Positions 20,604 through 30,425 of a stretch of 64,000 nt of DNA are shown one piece after another; the first letter of the stretch is position 1; each line of letters opens with the position of its first letter. The DNA is from Lucinisca nassula (taxonomy: Eukaryota; Mollusca; Bivalvia; Lucinida; Lucinidae): NCBI GenBank assembly GCA_963580285.1, contig OY757026.1:44633431-44697430 (forward strand), read 5' to 3'. A model generated the notes under the pieces. That model searched no databases and was not told the DNA's origin. It saw only the letters and a list, made by a program, of their open reading frames with translations. Position numbers and translations under genes: made by a program.

Positions 20604-20688
20604 ATTGGCGACGAGGATGCCCATTGTTTCGGGAGAAAATATATGTGTCAGGACATAAAATCGGACTAAACAGAATCGCTCTATAAAG

Positions 20689-21750
20689 ATGGCAGCAGCA
20701 TTACCAGTTTTTCAGAAGTTTGACATTTTTAGTGATGAAAACAGTGTCGGTATACGTTGGAACAAGTACATTTCTAAACTTGAAAATTTGTTTACTGGCT
20801 TGGCGATAGAAGCTAAAAAGAGGAAAAAGGCACTTTTATTGCACTACGCTGGGGACGAAGTTTACGAAATTTATGAGACCTTGAATTTGAGTGCCGACGA
20901 TTCCAACTACGATGCGACAAAGACAGCTCTCAGTAATCATTTTAATCCTAAGAAAAACAAGGAATTTGAACGTTTTGAATTCAGGAACATTAAACAAGCA
21001 CAAAATGAAACAATTGACCAATTTGCCACAAGACTGCGTCAAAAAGCAGAGAACTGTGAATTTACTGTAAAAGAAGATGAAATCAAAAGTCAAATTATTC
21101 AGGGTTGCTATTCACAGAGACTAAGAACAAAATGTTTGGAAGAGGATAAAGAGCTGAAAGATTTATTGACAATGGCTCGTACAATGGAAATTGCAAGTAA
21201 ACAAGCCAAAACTATAGGAAATAAGGATAGCAGTTCCATGGACAATAATGTGGACAAAATAAAAAGCAAGTTTTCGGATAATACGCCGTCAAGACGCCCA
21301 ACGTTCAATCAGCGTAGATCAGGACCACCGAAACCTCAACAAAAATGCAGGAATTGTGGGGGAAATTTTCCCCATGTGACAAAATGTCCAGCTCTCGGTC
21401 TAGAGTGTCACTATTGTCACAAACGAAATCACCTTATTTCGGTGTGTAGGAAAAGGCTTCGGAATAGAAATAATCAGCAACGTTTGAGGGAAATTGCGGA
21501 AAATAGAGGGGATTCTGGAATTGATGCAGAGTTTAATGAACACAGTGACATAAACCTTGATTCCGACCCGGAAATCTCCTTTGGATTAAAAAGCGACAAA
21601 GTGAGTCAAACAGAAAGTAAAGTTCCATGCATGACGTTAAAAATCAATGACGTTGTTACAAAGTCGCTCATCGACACAGGGTCGTCTATAAACATTATTG
21701 ATGAACGTGTCGTGGAGAAAATGTCTCCAAGGCCCCGTTTACAAAAATAA
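20689..21750 (+). CDS. gag: Gag polyprotein with two zinc knuckles and start of aspartic protease
   Basis: A 353-codon frame. The N-terminal ~180 residues form the retrotransposon capsid-type domain, with the FNPKKNKEFERFEFRNIKQ region and QTRLRQKAENCEF-like helix near residues 85-125. Residues 220-233 are a CX2CX5HX3C knuckle and ~240-253 a canonical CX2CX4HX4C knuckle, expected to bind element RNA. Residues ~318-336 hold the protease active site LIDTGSSINII with Asp329. The frame ends in TAA shortly afterwards, while protease-like sequence continues in another frame. The start is the first ATG after the leader, 85 bp past the LTR. The particle would assemble in the cytoplasm. Confidence 0.88.
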   Translation: MAAALPVFQKFDIFSDENSVGIRWNKYISKLENLFTGLAIEAKKRKKALLLHYAGDEVYEIYETLNLSADDSNYDATKTALSNHFNPKKNKEFERFEFRNIKQAQNETIDQFATRLRQKAENCEFTVKEDEIKSQIIQGCYSQRLRTKCLEEDKELKDLLTMARTMEIASKQAKTIGNKDSSSMDNNVDKIKSKFSDNTPSRRPTFNQRRSGPPKPQQKCRNCGGNFPHVTKCPALGLECHYCHKRNHLISVCRKRLRNRNNQQRLREIAENRGDSGIDAEFNEHSDINLDSDPEISFGLKSDKVSQTESKVPCMTLKINDVVTKSLIDTGSSINIIDERVVEKMSPRPRLQK

Positions 21751-21890
21751 AAAAATAAAGGCCTTCGCGTTTGGACAAAATAAACCTTTAGAAATTAAAG
21801 GGAAATACACATGTACAGTGGAAAATTCCATGAAATTCACGACTGCAGAATTTCATGTTGTGCCGAAAATAAAGAGAACAGTATTAGCTA
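21750..21890 (+). pseudogene. Out-of-frame protease-to-polymerase linker
   Basis: Between gag and pol the natural protein sequence continues in a third frame (KIKAFAFGQNKPLEIKG, then KFTTAEFHVVPKIK), before returning to the frame of pol near 21880. At least two compensating indels are needed, so this copy cannot make a continuous Gag-Pol by one ordinary frameshift. Confidence 0.75.
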
Positions 21891-24243
21891 TCAGACAGCT
21901 ATAGCTATTCCAGCCATTCGATCATTAACAGAGGGACACTTCTCGGATTTATGTGACAAGTATAAGAGCGTTTTTGAAGGGCTTGGAAAGTTAAAAGATC
22001 GTGAAATCAAGTTTCATATAGATGAATCAGTCGTTCCGGTAGCACAGAGTCCACGGCGGGTCCCGTTTAACCTACGTGAGAAGGTAGAAAAAGAACTTGA
22101 CCGTCTGGGGAAAATGGACGTTATAGAACCTGTAACTGGAGCTACCCCGTGGGTCTCAAATTTAGTTGTAGCACCAAAAGCAAACGCCCCAAATGAGATA
22201 CGACTTTGTGTGGATATGCGTAAAGCAAATCAAGCAATTAAAAGAGAACGTCACGTTACACCAACAATAGACGACATAATTTTAGAATTAAATGGCTCAA
22301 CAGTGTTTTCAAAAGTTGACCTAAATAAAGGTTTTCACCAGCTGGTCTTCTCCGAGGAAAGCCGAAACATGACTACGTTTGCAACTCACGTCGGTCTCAG
22401 ACGTTACAAACGCTTAAATTTTGGCGTTTCTTGCGCGCCGGAAATTTTTCAAAATGAGATTCGCCAGGCCCTGGAAGGATTAAACGGAACATTAAATATC
22501 AGTGACGATATAATTGTACATGGTAAGACCCGTGAAGAACATGATCAAAACCTAGAAGCGCTGTTGAATAGGTTGCAAGAGAAAAACTTAACTTTGAATA
22601 AAAACAAGTGTGAGTTTGGAAAAACCAAAATAAAATTCTATGGATTTATTTTCTCTGAAAGTGGATTTTCTCCTGACCCGCAGCAGATTGAGGCCATTAA
22701 AAATGTGGAAAGGCCGAAAACAGTGACTGAAATCCGTAGTTTTCAAGGCATGACAAATCACGTTGCACGCTTGATTAACAATTATTCATCAATTACTGAA
22801 CCTCTGCGTCGGTTAACAAAACAGGATTATGCCTTCGAATGGACAGATGACCAAGAACAAGCATTTATTCGTTTAAAGGAGAGCTTGGTAAGTGACCAAG
22901 TTATGACTTATTTCGACCCTAGTTTGCCCTCAGAATTGTGGGTAGACGCGAGTCCAGTTGGTGTGTCCGGTATCCTAATACAGCAAGGGAAAATAGTATC
23001 ATACGGCAGCCGTGCACTGAGTCCAACAGAACAGCGGTACAGTCAAACAGAACGAGAAACGCTAGCTTGTGTTTTTGGCTGCGAACATTTTCATCTGTAT
23101 CTGTTCGGGAAAGCATTCGTATTAATCACTGATCACGCTCCACTGGAAAGCATATTTAATAATGTGAAACAGATACACAATGCTCGTTTGGAGAGATTTA
23201 GACTTAGGTTAAATACCTACAATTTCAAAGTAAAATATCGTAAAGCATCAGAAATGATCTCGGATTATTGCTCTAGGCATCCCTATAAACCCTATACAAA
23301 CACGAACATTGCTGAAGATTATGTCATATTTATGACACGTGCCGCGCAGCCTGCCGCATTATCATTATCAGACATTGCAGAAGCCACAGATGATGACGTT
23401 ATCTTGAAATCTGTTATGGACGCGGTGCAGCGAAATACATGGGAAAAACAAAAGTGTAAAAATGATGAGGTTTTTCAGTGCTATAAGACACTATCTACAG
23501 AACTATCGGTTGTGTTAGTAGAACAAGGTACTGTCTTACTACGAGGTACGAGACTGTGTATACCAGAAACATTGCAAAAACAGGTTGTTGATCTTGCCCA
23601 TGAGGGTCACCAAGGTCGAGTTAAATGTAAGGCATTGCTTCGAGAGACATTGTGGTTCCCATATATGGATAGACTTGTTGATGAGATATGCAGGGACTGT
23701 ATTCCATGTCAGGCATTTTTGAACCAAACAACTCCTGACCCGATCAAACCAACTGAATTACCAAAACAACCGTTTAGTGACCTATCTGTGGATTTTTGTG
23801 GACCGTTTACGTCGGGATATTATTACATGGTAATTTTGGATGACTATAGTCGTTTTCCCGTGGTCGAGAAACTGTGTAATCTTACGGCAAAGACCGTAAT
23901 AGCGCGTCTCGAGAAATTTTTCAGTATCTGGGGTATCTGTAATACATGCAGAACGGACAATGGTCCTCCGTGGAATTCAGAGGCAATGAGAGAATTCGCA
24001 GCACATATGGGATTTGTACATCGGAAGGCTATCCCATATCACCCAATGGGAAATATTCAGGTAGAAAGCTTCATGAAACCGCTTCAAAAGGCAATAAAGA
24101 ATGCAGTGGCAGCTGGCTTAAATTATGAGACAGAAATCACGAAATTTCTCATAAATTTTCGGAACACGCCGAATGGAGCTTTAGGGCTAAGTCCGAGTGA
24201 AATTGTGTTCAAACGAAAGCTAAAAACGAAACTACCCCAATGA
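21811..24243 (+). CDS. pol: Pol: reverse transcriptase, RNase H and integrase core, C-terminally truncated
   Basis: An 810-codon frame; the first ~25 codons are off-frame. Reverse transcriptase: PRRVPFNLREKVEKEL near 85-100, motif A FSKVDLNKGFHQ with Asp170, motif C ISDDIIVHG with Asp232-Asp233. RNase H: WVDASPVGVSG with Asp379, ERETLAC, TDHAPLE with Asp441. Integrase: an HHCC zinc module starting at His597 (HEGHQGR...CRDCIPCQ), then catalytic Asp661 (DFCGP), Asp716 (TDNGPP) and Glu752, giving the D,D(35)E spacing. The frame stops after PSEIVFKRKLKTKLPQ. The missing C-terminal part reappears at 27269, beyond the inserted block. All visible catalytic residues are intact. Confidence 0.92.
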   Translation: MYSGKFHEIHDCRISCCAENKENSISYQTAIAIPAIRSLTEGHFSDLCDKYKSVFEGLGKLKDREIKFHIDESVVPVAQSPRRVPFNLREKVEKELDRLGKMDVIEPVTGATPWVSNLVVAPKANAPNEIRLCVDMRKANQAIKRERHVTPTIDDIILELNGSTVFSKVDLNKGFHQLVFSEESRNMTTFATHVGLRRYKRLNFGVSCAPEIFQNEIRQALEGLNGTLNISDDIIVHGKTREEHDQNLEALLNRLQEKNLTLNKNKCEFGKTKIKFYGFIFSESGFSPDPQQIEAIKNVERPKTVTEIRSFQGMTNHVARLINNYSSITEPLRRLTKQDYAFEWTDDQEQAFIRLKESLVSDQVMTYFDPSLPSELWVDASPVGVSGILIQQGKIVSYGSRALSPTEQRYSQTERETLACVFGCEHFHLYLFGKAFVLITDHAPLESIFNNVKQIHNARLERFRLRLNTYNFKVKYRKASEMISDYCSRHPYKPYTNTNIAEDYVIFMTRAAQPAALSLSDIAEATDDDVILKSVMDAVQRNTWEKQKCKNDEVFQCYKTLSTELSVVLVEQGTVLLRGTRLCIPETLQKQVVDLAHEGHQGRVKCKALLRETLWFPYMDRLVDEICRDCIPCQAFLNQTTPDPIKPTELPKQPFSDLSVDFCGPFTSGYYYMVILDDYSRFPVVEKLCNLTAKTVIARLEKFFSIWGICNTCRTDNGPPWNSEAMREFAAHMGFVHRKAIPYHPMGNIQVESFMKPLQKAIKNAVAAGLNYETEITKFLINFRNTPNGALGLSPSEIVFKRKLKTKLPQ

Positions 24244-24690
24244 CAACTATCTAAGATCAAAGCGCCAAAGGCACTGAAATGACAGATTCTATGAGAAAAT
24301 CAAAACACTGTGAAAACTTACAGACAACCTTTCTAAAAAGATCTTAAAATTTAGAAAAGTAGTTCTGCAAATTCCATTGTATGATATGTTTGCAGATGTC
24401 TATACACCGGTGGTATCATGATATGCCATTCAATGTTTCAAATTTTGGAAAGAAACTATTTATGTTTTCAAAACAAACATTAAAATTCAAGTTTTAACAA
24501 TGCTACTGTCAATTAGTAACATTTTTGTCTGGTCGGTTGTGGATACCTCCCCACAAAAGATACTCTATTTTTCACAAAGAGGTCGGAGGAGAAAGGCTGG
24601 TCAGTCCAGTACATGAATTCCATAGGCTTGAAGACATTTTTGAGTAAGAGCAGCACTATAAACCAACGCGTAATCCTGCTGGATTAGATA

Positions 24691-24897
24691 TCCCGGATTC
24701 TGAGCGTAAACAAATAAATGGAACTACGTGAGGCCGACGCACTTGATTGATGTAACGTCTCGCTGTTTAGTTAACGTCTCAGCCATGATCTTGAATGTTC
24801 TTAATGTCGCTAGCTACATGCGATGGCTCGACATACCATTTCGCTTATTCCATCCGATATGTAATGCTCTATTACGCACGCGTCGCCTCGGCATACC
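24691..24897 (+). repeat. Repeat Y, first copy
   Basis: Matches 59427-59634 in the same orientation, from GATTCTGAG.GTAAACAAAT to CGCGTCGCCTCGGCATACC, with TAACGTCTCGCTGTT and CTCAGCCATGATCTTGAATG between. The right-hand relative of W1 lacks this segment at the corresponding place, so Y looks like an insertion into W1. Confidence 0.7.
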
Positions 24898-25342
24898 TTA
24901 CACCTATATGTCGAAACACCCCGAAACGACAATCGGCGTGATTCACGCTGAAGTGCGATGTGTCACTGAAACGCATATCCCGCGAGTCGCTTAGACGCCA
25001 ATATACATACATGTATTTCATGCACCAGCGTAAGTGTTCCGTACTGTGTCGACGTCTTAATTTTGGTCACGAAAGGGAAGTCTAGCTCTCAAAAGTGCAT
25101 CGCATAAGGGCGACGAACTGCGTCAGTCGGTAGTTGAAACCAGGTACAGTGTAGCAGATACCGGCGGAAATCTGCTTCGCATATGCGTCTGTCGGATGAA
25201 TCGATCTTCCGCTACGTCGACGTCCACTAGCGTCTTCTGTTGATAGTAAGATGTCGCTCCAACAGACAAATAGATCACACACATGTGGCACCAAAAATCA
25301 GAGTCAACGCCATCCGCCCTCCGGCCAGCTTCTAACTGTCCA

Positions 25343-25507
25343 TTAGAAGCCTCCGTGGTGTAGTGGTTATCCTACTCGCCTTGTAAACCAGGGATCGCAG
25401 GATCGATCCCGGACTTCTCCAGACTTTCGGATGTGTCTTTAAACCGAGGTATCGTCTTCGTATGACCTTAGCTGTTGGTGGGACGTAAAACTCAAACACT
25501 CACTCAC
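25343..25507 (+). mobile_element. SINE family C with perfect 12-bp target duplication
   Basis: tRNA-Thr-like head (AGCCTCCGTGGTGTAGTGG, CCTTGTAAACCAGGG, B box GGATCGATCCC), short body, and tail GTTGGTGGGACGTAAAACTC with a CACT run. TCTAACTGTCCA is repeated at 25331-25342 and 25508-25519. The homologous stretch near 61247-61259 reads straight through, giving an empty site. Confidence 0.93.
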
Positions 25508-25681
25508 TCTAACTGTCCAGGGTTTAATGAAAAATGTTGCAATACGTTCTCACTTGATGCTTTTTGAGAACAAAATACAATTTCTTCTTTTCTAGGCACG
25601 ACCTTACATCACACATCAAAAGTTTGATCCTGAACATGTGGTTTCTATCAGTGCTGGTGTGAAGGTGGTACACAGGATCGT

Positions 25682-25983
25682 TGGCTACCGCCCATCGGGG
25701 CTTAAAGAAATAGATGGGCTGCATGAGGCTTCCACGCAGAGCTGAAACCGACCCGCACACGAGTACTGGTAATCTACTTAGAGGATCTAAGCCTGCCCAG
25801 GCAAAGCGGTGCGAGTCGGACCGTCCATGCATAAAAACCCTATTGGTTTCATTGGGCGGCAGGGCTTGAGATGTCATTTCATTTCAGTGTCGGGTAAAAG
25901 TCCCACAAAATTGGAAGCAACGTCTCCAAAATGACCTATAAAATGTTGACGGGGACGTTAAACCTCAATTCAAACAAAACAAA
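25682..25983 (+). mobile_element. SINE family A with perfect 12-bp target duplication
   Basis: Complete copy from the ACCGCCCATCGGGGC head to the GGGGACGTTAAACCTC tail and a CAAAA run. ACACAGGATCGT is repeated at 25670-25681 and 25984-25995. It is inserted in the W1 repeat. Confidence 0.94.
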
Positions 25984-26394
25984 ACACAGGATCGTGGCCG
26001 GACTGGTAACCATACGTCACGGTTGATTGATTTAACCTTTTTAGCTCAAGGGCGTGGTGCCTAAGCGACAGCGTGTTGTAATCATGCAATCATTTGGTTT
26101 CAGAATCAAAGCACCGAAAGTGTTGGTGGGATGTAGGTTGGGGTAAAAGTCCTGGGCTGAGATTAAACTGTATAATTTAACTCTGAAATTCCAAACGAAT
26201 AGTGAAGATTTTGATAAGAAGCGCATTCTGCAGCGTCCGAACTTGGTCTACACTGTATGCCAAGCTCACCCTATGATTCCAGGAAGACCTTCTTCAGTCT
26301 TATGGAATACCCTGATATCACTGCGGGTTTTTTCTGCAAGAAAAAGGTTATTCTGAGAAGTCAGTGATAGTCACGTAGACGTTAGCTCTGAATC

Positions 26395-26670
26395 ACTTTT
26401 TTATTAGTAACTTCGGGTCGAATGCCAAACAATCAACCCAAACATAGTCAGGTCGTTTGTCAGTCTTGGGTACTGTAAAATCTGCACTTGAATAAAATGT
26501 TCGATCTGGCAAACAATGATGGCTAAGACCAAACGCCACAGAACACGGTGCTGATCTTGTTCTACATTTTTTGCATCAGTTACTAACATCTTAAGTTTAA
26601 ACGGATCAGTCCAAGTCCTCGTTCATGACCAGCCTGCATTTAGAGACAATCGGCATGAGTGTTGTCAGTG
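26395..26670. repeat. Family F dispersed repeat
   Basis: Matches the other F copies through GGGTCGAATGCCAAACAATC, an eroded central hairpin (GACCAAACGCCACAGAACAC), and TTTAGAGACAATCGGC at the end. Confidence 0.5.
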
Positions 26671-27268
26671 CTTTGATTTATTCACTGCCTTGAGTTTCTG
26701 GAGTGTACTCTTCCATCACTGAAGTTGGGCTCGTCCATTCTGCTAAATATGGCACCTAGAATTATATCACAGGACCTACACTGTTTGCATAGGTATTTGT
26801 ACCATATTCCAGGGTTGAAAGGGACAACCTTTCTCGCAAAGTCTGATATACACCTAGTTGTAACTGACCTAGACTTGACCTCGAATATCGGAAAACCCAT
26901 TAATATTCTGGTCTGCAGCTGACCGGCTTGTCTTTAAGGATTAAATATTGACAGCACTGTTAGAAAATAGTGTAAAACCTGAGCAGACGTATGAGCAGAC
27001 GCCGCATTGATCTGGGTATACAGTCTCGCTTGATGCATCTGATTCATATGAAATGCTGAATCTATTCTCTGAAACGTAAGATAAAATAGTCAAGTCGTCT
27101 GCTTCAAAAGTTTGTATTGCGGTTATAGGATGTACAATTTTGATAACTGCGCCAAACCGGACTACATTTTTGTGCGGACTCATATTTCTTTGGCGGTGAA
27201 AGCCGGAAGAAAGTCGTAAGAAAGCCGGAACTACTTTACAACACGCAGGATAAGCTAGAAACGACAGA

Positions 27269-27682
27269 TTGAATCTGTCATTAAAAACGAGACAAAAGTA
27301 CAAACTGAAAAACAAACAATACGCTGATCAGAAACGACGTGCAAAGCCATGTACCTTAAAACAAGGGGATTACGTTTTGTTAAAACGTCAGAGTCAGAAC
27401 AAAGAGGAAACCGCGTTTTATCCTACGCCGGCCAAAGTGATCAAAAGGAAGGGTTGCATGATAACCGTTAAGTTCAAAGACAGATACGTTACTCGGGATG
27501 CTTCAAAGTTCAAATTCATCAGATATCCCGGTAACACGACGACAGAACAACAGCGACGTCAACAAAATAAAAAGTCAACGTCGAGTCAGTCGGATTGTCG
27601 GGGGTCAGTACAGCCTCCGAAACCAACGGAATTGCGACGTTCGAGACGGGAAATTCGCCCACCACGTAGATTTAAGGATTAA
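27269..27682 (+). CDS. Gypsy integrase C-terminal domain, displaced remainder of pol
   Basis: A 137-codon frame with the chromatin/DNA-binding tail of Gypsy integrases: a basic helix (RQKYKLKNKQYADQKRRAKP), then the small beta-barrel with GDYVLLKRQ, FYPTPAKVIKRKGCMITVKF and DASKFKFI, then a basic tail. It belongs after residue 810 of the upstream pol frame and is cut off by the nested block. The initiator Met is not natural. Confidence 0.85.
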   Translation: MNLSLKTRQKYKLKNKQYADQKRRAKPCTLKQGDYVLLKRQSQNKEETAFYPTPAKVIKRKGCMITVKFKDRYVTRDASKFKFIRYPGNTTTEQQRRQQNKKSTSSQSDCRGSVQPPKPTELRRSRREIRPPRRFKD

Positions 27683-28297
27683 TATGTGTAATAAGTGTGA
27701 TTGTGTGCGTTTTCGTATTTCAGTTTATGTGCATATGGAATAAGGATTAAAGTGTATTTTCCTGTGACACGCGATGTTTTTTTTTGCATCTGAATAGTAC
27801 AGGCATTAGCTCATAATACCTGTATTATATGAGTAGTGGCATATGAAAATAAAGTTTCAGTCAGTGCGCGTGTTGATTCGAAATCACCTTGGAATAACAA
27901 TTTTTTTTATTATTTTTTTTTCTCTATTGTAAATACATGTAGCAGATTTATTTTTTATGACTCAAGTGTGAAACAATTTTCATGAACATACATCAAAGAT
28001 AGGATTTCGCCTACACAGACATTATCAGAACATTTCAAAGGAAATAGTTCCAGCGGCCTGACAGCGAAATAAAACATGAGAAGAACATTGGCGAACTCTA
28101 TTTCCATGTGTCATTGATGTTAATGCTTGCATTGTTTTATCAAATATATTTTGTGAGAAAACAGACTTTGGGTGTGTGGTATTTTGTAACACTTGACTTT
28201 CTTTCGCATAAACTTTCACGGGGAGGAAGAAAATTAAACTATGCCGAGACTGTGACAGACATTTAATTGCCATATCAGTCATTTTATTTCTTCACGC
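27683..28297. other. Gypsy 3' untranslated region
   Basis: Non-coding sequence between the end of pol and the 3' LTR. There is no clear polypurine tract immediately before the LTR, which is odd for an intact element and may reflect decay. Confidence 0.55.
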
Positions 28298-28533
28298 TGA
28301 TATGTTTTAATTTGATCAATTATAATAATAAGGAACCGCCTCCCTGATAAAGCTGCGCCAATGAAGTATACTGAATGAATGAGTCGTGTGCGAGATATAT
28401 AATTACTATGTATGTTGCTTGTTGCAGTTAAATAGTAGCTTTTGTAAATAAAAGAATATAATACTATACCCTAGTGGTTCAGTGACTTAACCATCCCTTT
28501 AAGGGTCTCGTACATACACACACACACACTACA
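28298..28533 (+). repeat. 3' LTR of Gypsy element
   Basis: Nearly identical to the 5' LTR from TCAATTATAATAATAAGGAA to the terminal CTACA. Differences include an expanded CA run and a few substitutions. The first ~20 bp do not match the 5' LTR start. Followed by GTACC, the second target copy. Confidence 0.88.
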
Positions 28534-28719
28534 GTACCCACAGTCAATTCTTTTGGACAAAAATAAGAAACATATTTTATTTCATTGTTAGTGTCCATTT
28601 TTTGTACTAATATAAACATATTCATCAAAAGGACTTGATAACGTAAAAACTACATACACAGGTGGATTTGACATAAATTAATGGCCATAAGTATTGGAAG
28701 CCATGGATCGAGAAACTTC

Positions 28720-29086
28720 TAACTTCATCAATTCTTAGTTCTTATTTCGGACTTCAACTGCCTACTTCTAACTTCCTACTTCAAACTTCTTACTTCTAAC
28801 TTCCGACTGCTTTTGGCTTTCCGCTTATGATGTTTTCATTAGGGTTTAGTTATTTCATGTTCGTGTTTCTTTCCCTTTGGTGTCTCTGATGGGAGGTGTG
28901 GGGTAGTTCTATCTATTCCTGACCATTGCCCTCACATCTATATTCTAACTTCCCACTTCCAACTACTTACTTCCGACTTCTAACTTCCAACTTCTAACTT
29001 CTTACTTCAAACTTTTAATTTCTGACTTCTTAATTCTAATTCCCAACTGCTTATTTTCAACTTATTACGCCCTGCATTTCACATCC
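28720..29086. repeat. Degenerate ACTTCTAACTT minisatellite, first arm
   Basis: A run of ~10-12 bp words such as ACTTCTAACTTCC and TACTTCAAACTTC. It is interrupted at 28835-28945 by a fragment matching the 3' region of the Penelope-like element (TTTCTTTCCCTTTGGTGTCT). The complementary arm lies at 29460-29765. Confidence 0.7.
28835..28945 (+). mobile_element. Penelope-like element 3' fragment
   Basis: CATGTTCGTGTTTCTTTCCC, TTGGTGTCTCTGATGGGAG and CCTGACCATTGCC match the complement of the 3' ends at 38472, 43317 and 56728. Confidence 0.7.
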
Positions 29087-29098
29087 GTTGTTTACTGA

Positions 29099-29362
29099 TT
29101 TGTTTGTTTGTATTGTTTTTTTACGGCACAGTCAACACTATTAAGGTCATTTTTGAGTCGGTCAGTTTACCTATCCACACTTTTCTGGGTAGGCTTTAAC
29201 GTAAGCGGTTAACCAATACAGTGCACATTCTTTCGCCAGAAACTGACAACTGCCCACCGCAGAAACTATTTCATGATCAATCTCCACGAAAGAATGTTGC
29301 CGACCCCGGCAGGTATCCAACCCGCATTGTCCTGATCACCGACTGAGCTACCGAGGCCGGCT
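29099..29362 (-). mobile_element. SINE family D with perfect 12-bp target duplication
   Basis: Minus-strand copy, tRNA-like head at the right (GCCGGCCTCGGTAGCTCAGT on minus) and a CAAAC-rich tail at the left. GTTGTTTACTGA is repeated at 29087-29098 and 29363-29374. The body matches 39526-39818. Confidence 0.92.
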
Positions 29363-29459
29363 GTTGTTTACTGAATGTGATGGAAACGGGATTTTTAACT
29401 CCGATACTTTTTTTCTTCCTTCTTACTGCCAGCTTGTAACTTCCTACTTATAACTTCCC

Positions 29460-29765
29460 GCTTATTAAATCTAGAAAGATGTGAGGTTAAAAGTAAGAAG
29501 TCGGATGTAAGAGATGGAAGCTAGAAGTCGAAAGTTAGAAGTAAGAACTCGGAAGTAAGAAGTTAGAAGTCGGACGTTAGAAGTCGGAAGTAGGAAGCCA
29601 GAAGTAAGAACAAACATGTGATGAAGATAGAAGTCCCGTCTCCATAACACACAATGTTATTTGGATAAAGACGTTAGAAGGAAATGAGAAGTCGGAAGTT
29701 AGAAATAAGAAGTCCAGCGTTAGAAGTTGGAAGTTAGAAGTAGGTAGCTAGAAGTCGGAACCAGA
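29460..29765. repeat. Degenerate AAGTTAGAAGT minisatellite, mirror arm
   Basis: Words such as GAAGTTAGAAGTCGGA are the reverse complement of the array at 28720-29086, giving a long imperfect inverted pair. A similar short run occurs at 19898-19945. Confidence 0.7.
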
Positions 29766-29984
29766 ACATCCAAATTTGACATTACTCTTGAAAGATTAGT
29801 AAACGACTCGCTGACGGTGCGTACTACGAGTATAATCGAAATGCCTGTATGTGGACAGCTAGAAGAATATGTTAATTGTTAACACATCCATACACAGGTG
29901 GGATTCAAAATCTATCCAAAGAGCTGCTTACAAATACTATTTGGCTTTTTTTTCGAAGAGAGGCCGAGGCAAATATATAAAGAA
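29766..29984. other. No gene seen
   Basis: Non-coding spacer between the mirror arm and the duplicated segment. Confidence 0.35.
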
Positions 29985-30425
29985 TTGTATTATTATTCCT
30001 GAACTGTCAGATATAGTGCGGACCCGGATCAAACTGCTCCTAGAGCTTTTGGATCTGGGCCCACATTGTGTGCAACAATGTACTTCAAAGTTCCAGCAGA
30101 CAACATAAATATATGAAACTGGTCATTGTATTATTCTTGAACTGTCAGATATAGTGCGGAGAAGCCTTCGTGGTGCAGTGGATACGCTACTCGCCTTGTA
30201 AACCAGGGATCTCAGGATCGATCCCGGGCTTCTCCAGACTTTAGGATGTGTCTTAAACCGAGGTCCCGTCTCCGTATGACCTTAGCTGTTGCTGGGACGT
30301 AAAACTAAAACTCGCCCACCCTCAGATATAGTGCGGACCCAGATCAAACTGCTCTTATAGGAGCTTTTGGATCTGGGCCCACATTGTGTGCAACAATGTA
30401 CTTCAAAGTACCAGCAGACAACGAC
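29985..30425. repeat. Tandem duplication of ~135 bp, second copy split by a SINE
   Basis: The segment from TATTATTCCTGAACTGTCAG to TTCAAAG.TCCAGCAGACAAC occurs at about 29989-30107 and again at 30128-30160 plus 30322-30423. Only the second copy carries the SINE, so the duplication came first. The segment includes the family hairpin GGATCAAACTGCTC..GAGC.TTTGGATC. Confidence 0.8.
30161..30321 (+). mobile_element. SINE family C with perfect 16-bp target duplication
   Basis: tRNA-Thr-like head (TTCGTGGTGCAGTGGATACG, CCTTGTAAACCAGGG, GGATCGATCCCGGGC), tail GTTGCTGGGACGTAAAAC. TCAGATATAGTGCGGA is repeated at 30145-30160 and 30322-30337. Confidence 0.93.

Larger units (their letters stand above)
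24285..27256. mobile_element. Nested repeat block (W1) inserted in the Gypsy pol gene
   Basis: About 3 kb interrupting pol. GAAATGACAGATT (24275-24287) and GAAACGACAGATT (27259-27271) flank it and may be the target duplication with one change. Parts match 59.4-64 kb: 24425-24545 with 63634-63755 (inverted), 24965-25140 with 63466-63630 (inverted), 25141-25681 with 61074-61470 (inverted), 25984-26250 with 60412-60650 (same direction). It therefore belongs to a larger dispersed family with no visible coding capacity, and it has taken up later SINE insertions. Confidence 0.7.
20366..28533 (+). mobile_element. Gypsy/Ty3 LTR retrotransposon (Mag-like), split by ~3 kb of nested repeats
   Basis: Order: 5' LTR, primer-binding region, gag with protease, pol with reverse transcriptase, RNase H and integrase core, then a foreign block (about 24285-27255), then the integrase C terminus and 3' LTR. 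The GTACC duplication shows that both outer ends belong to one insertion. The LTRs are very similar over their last ~215 bp, but the first ~20 bp differ. Frameshifts lie between the protease and polymerase regions. Mag-like placement rests on the two-knuckle gag and fused protease, and is an inference. Confidence 0.88.
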
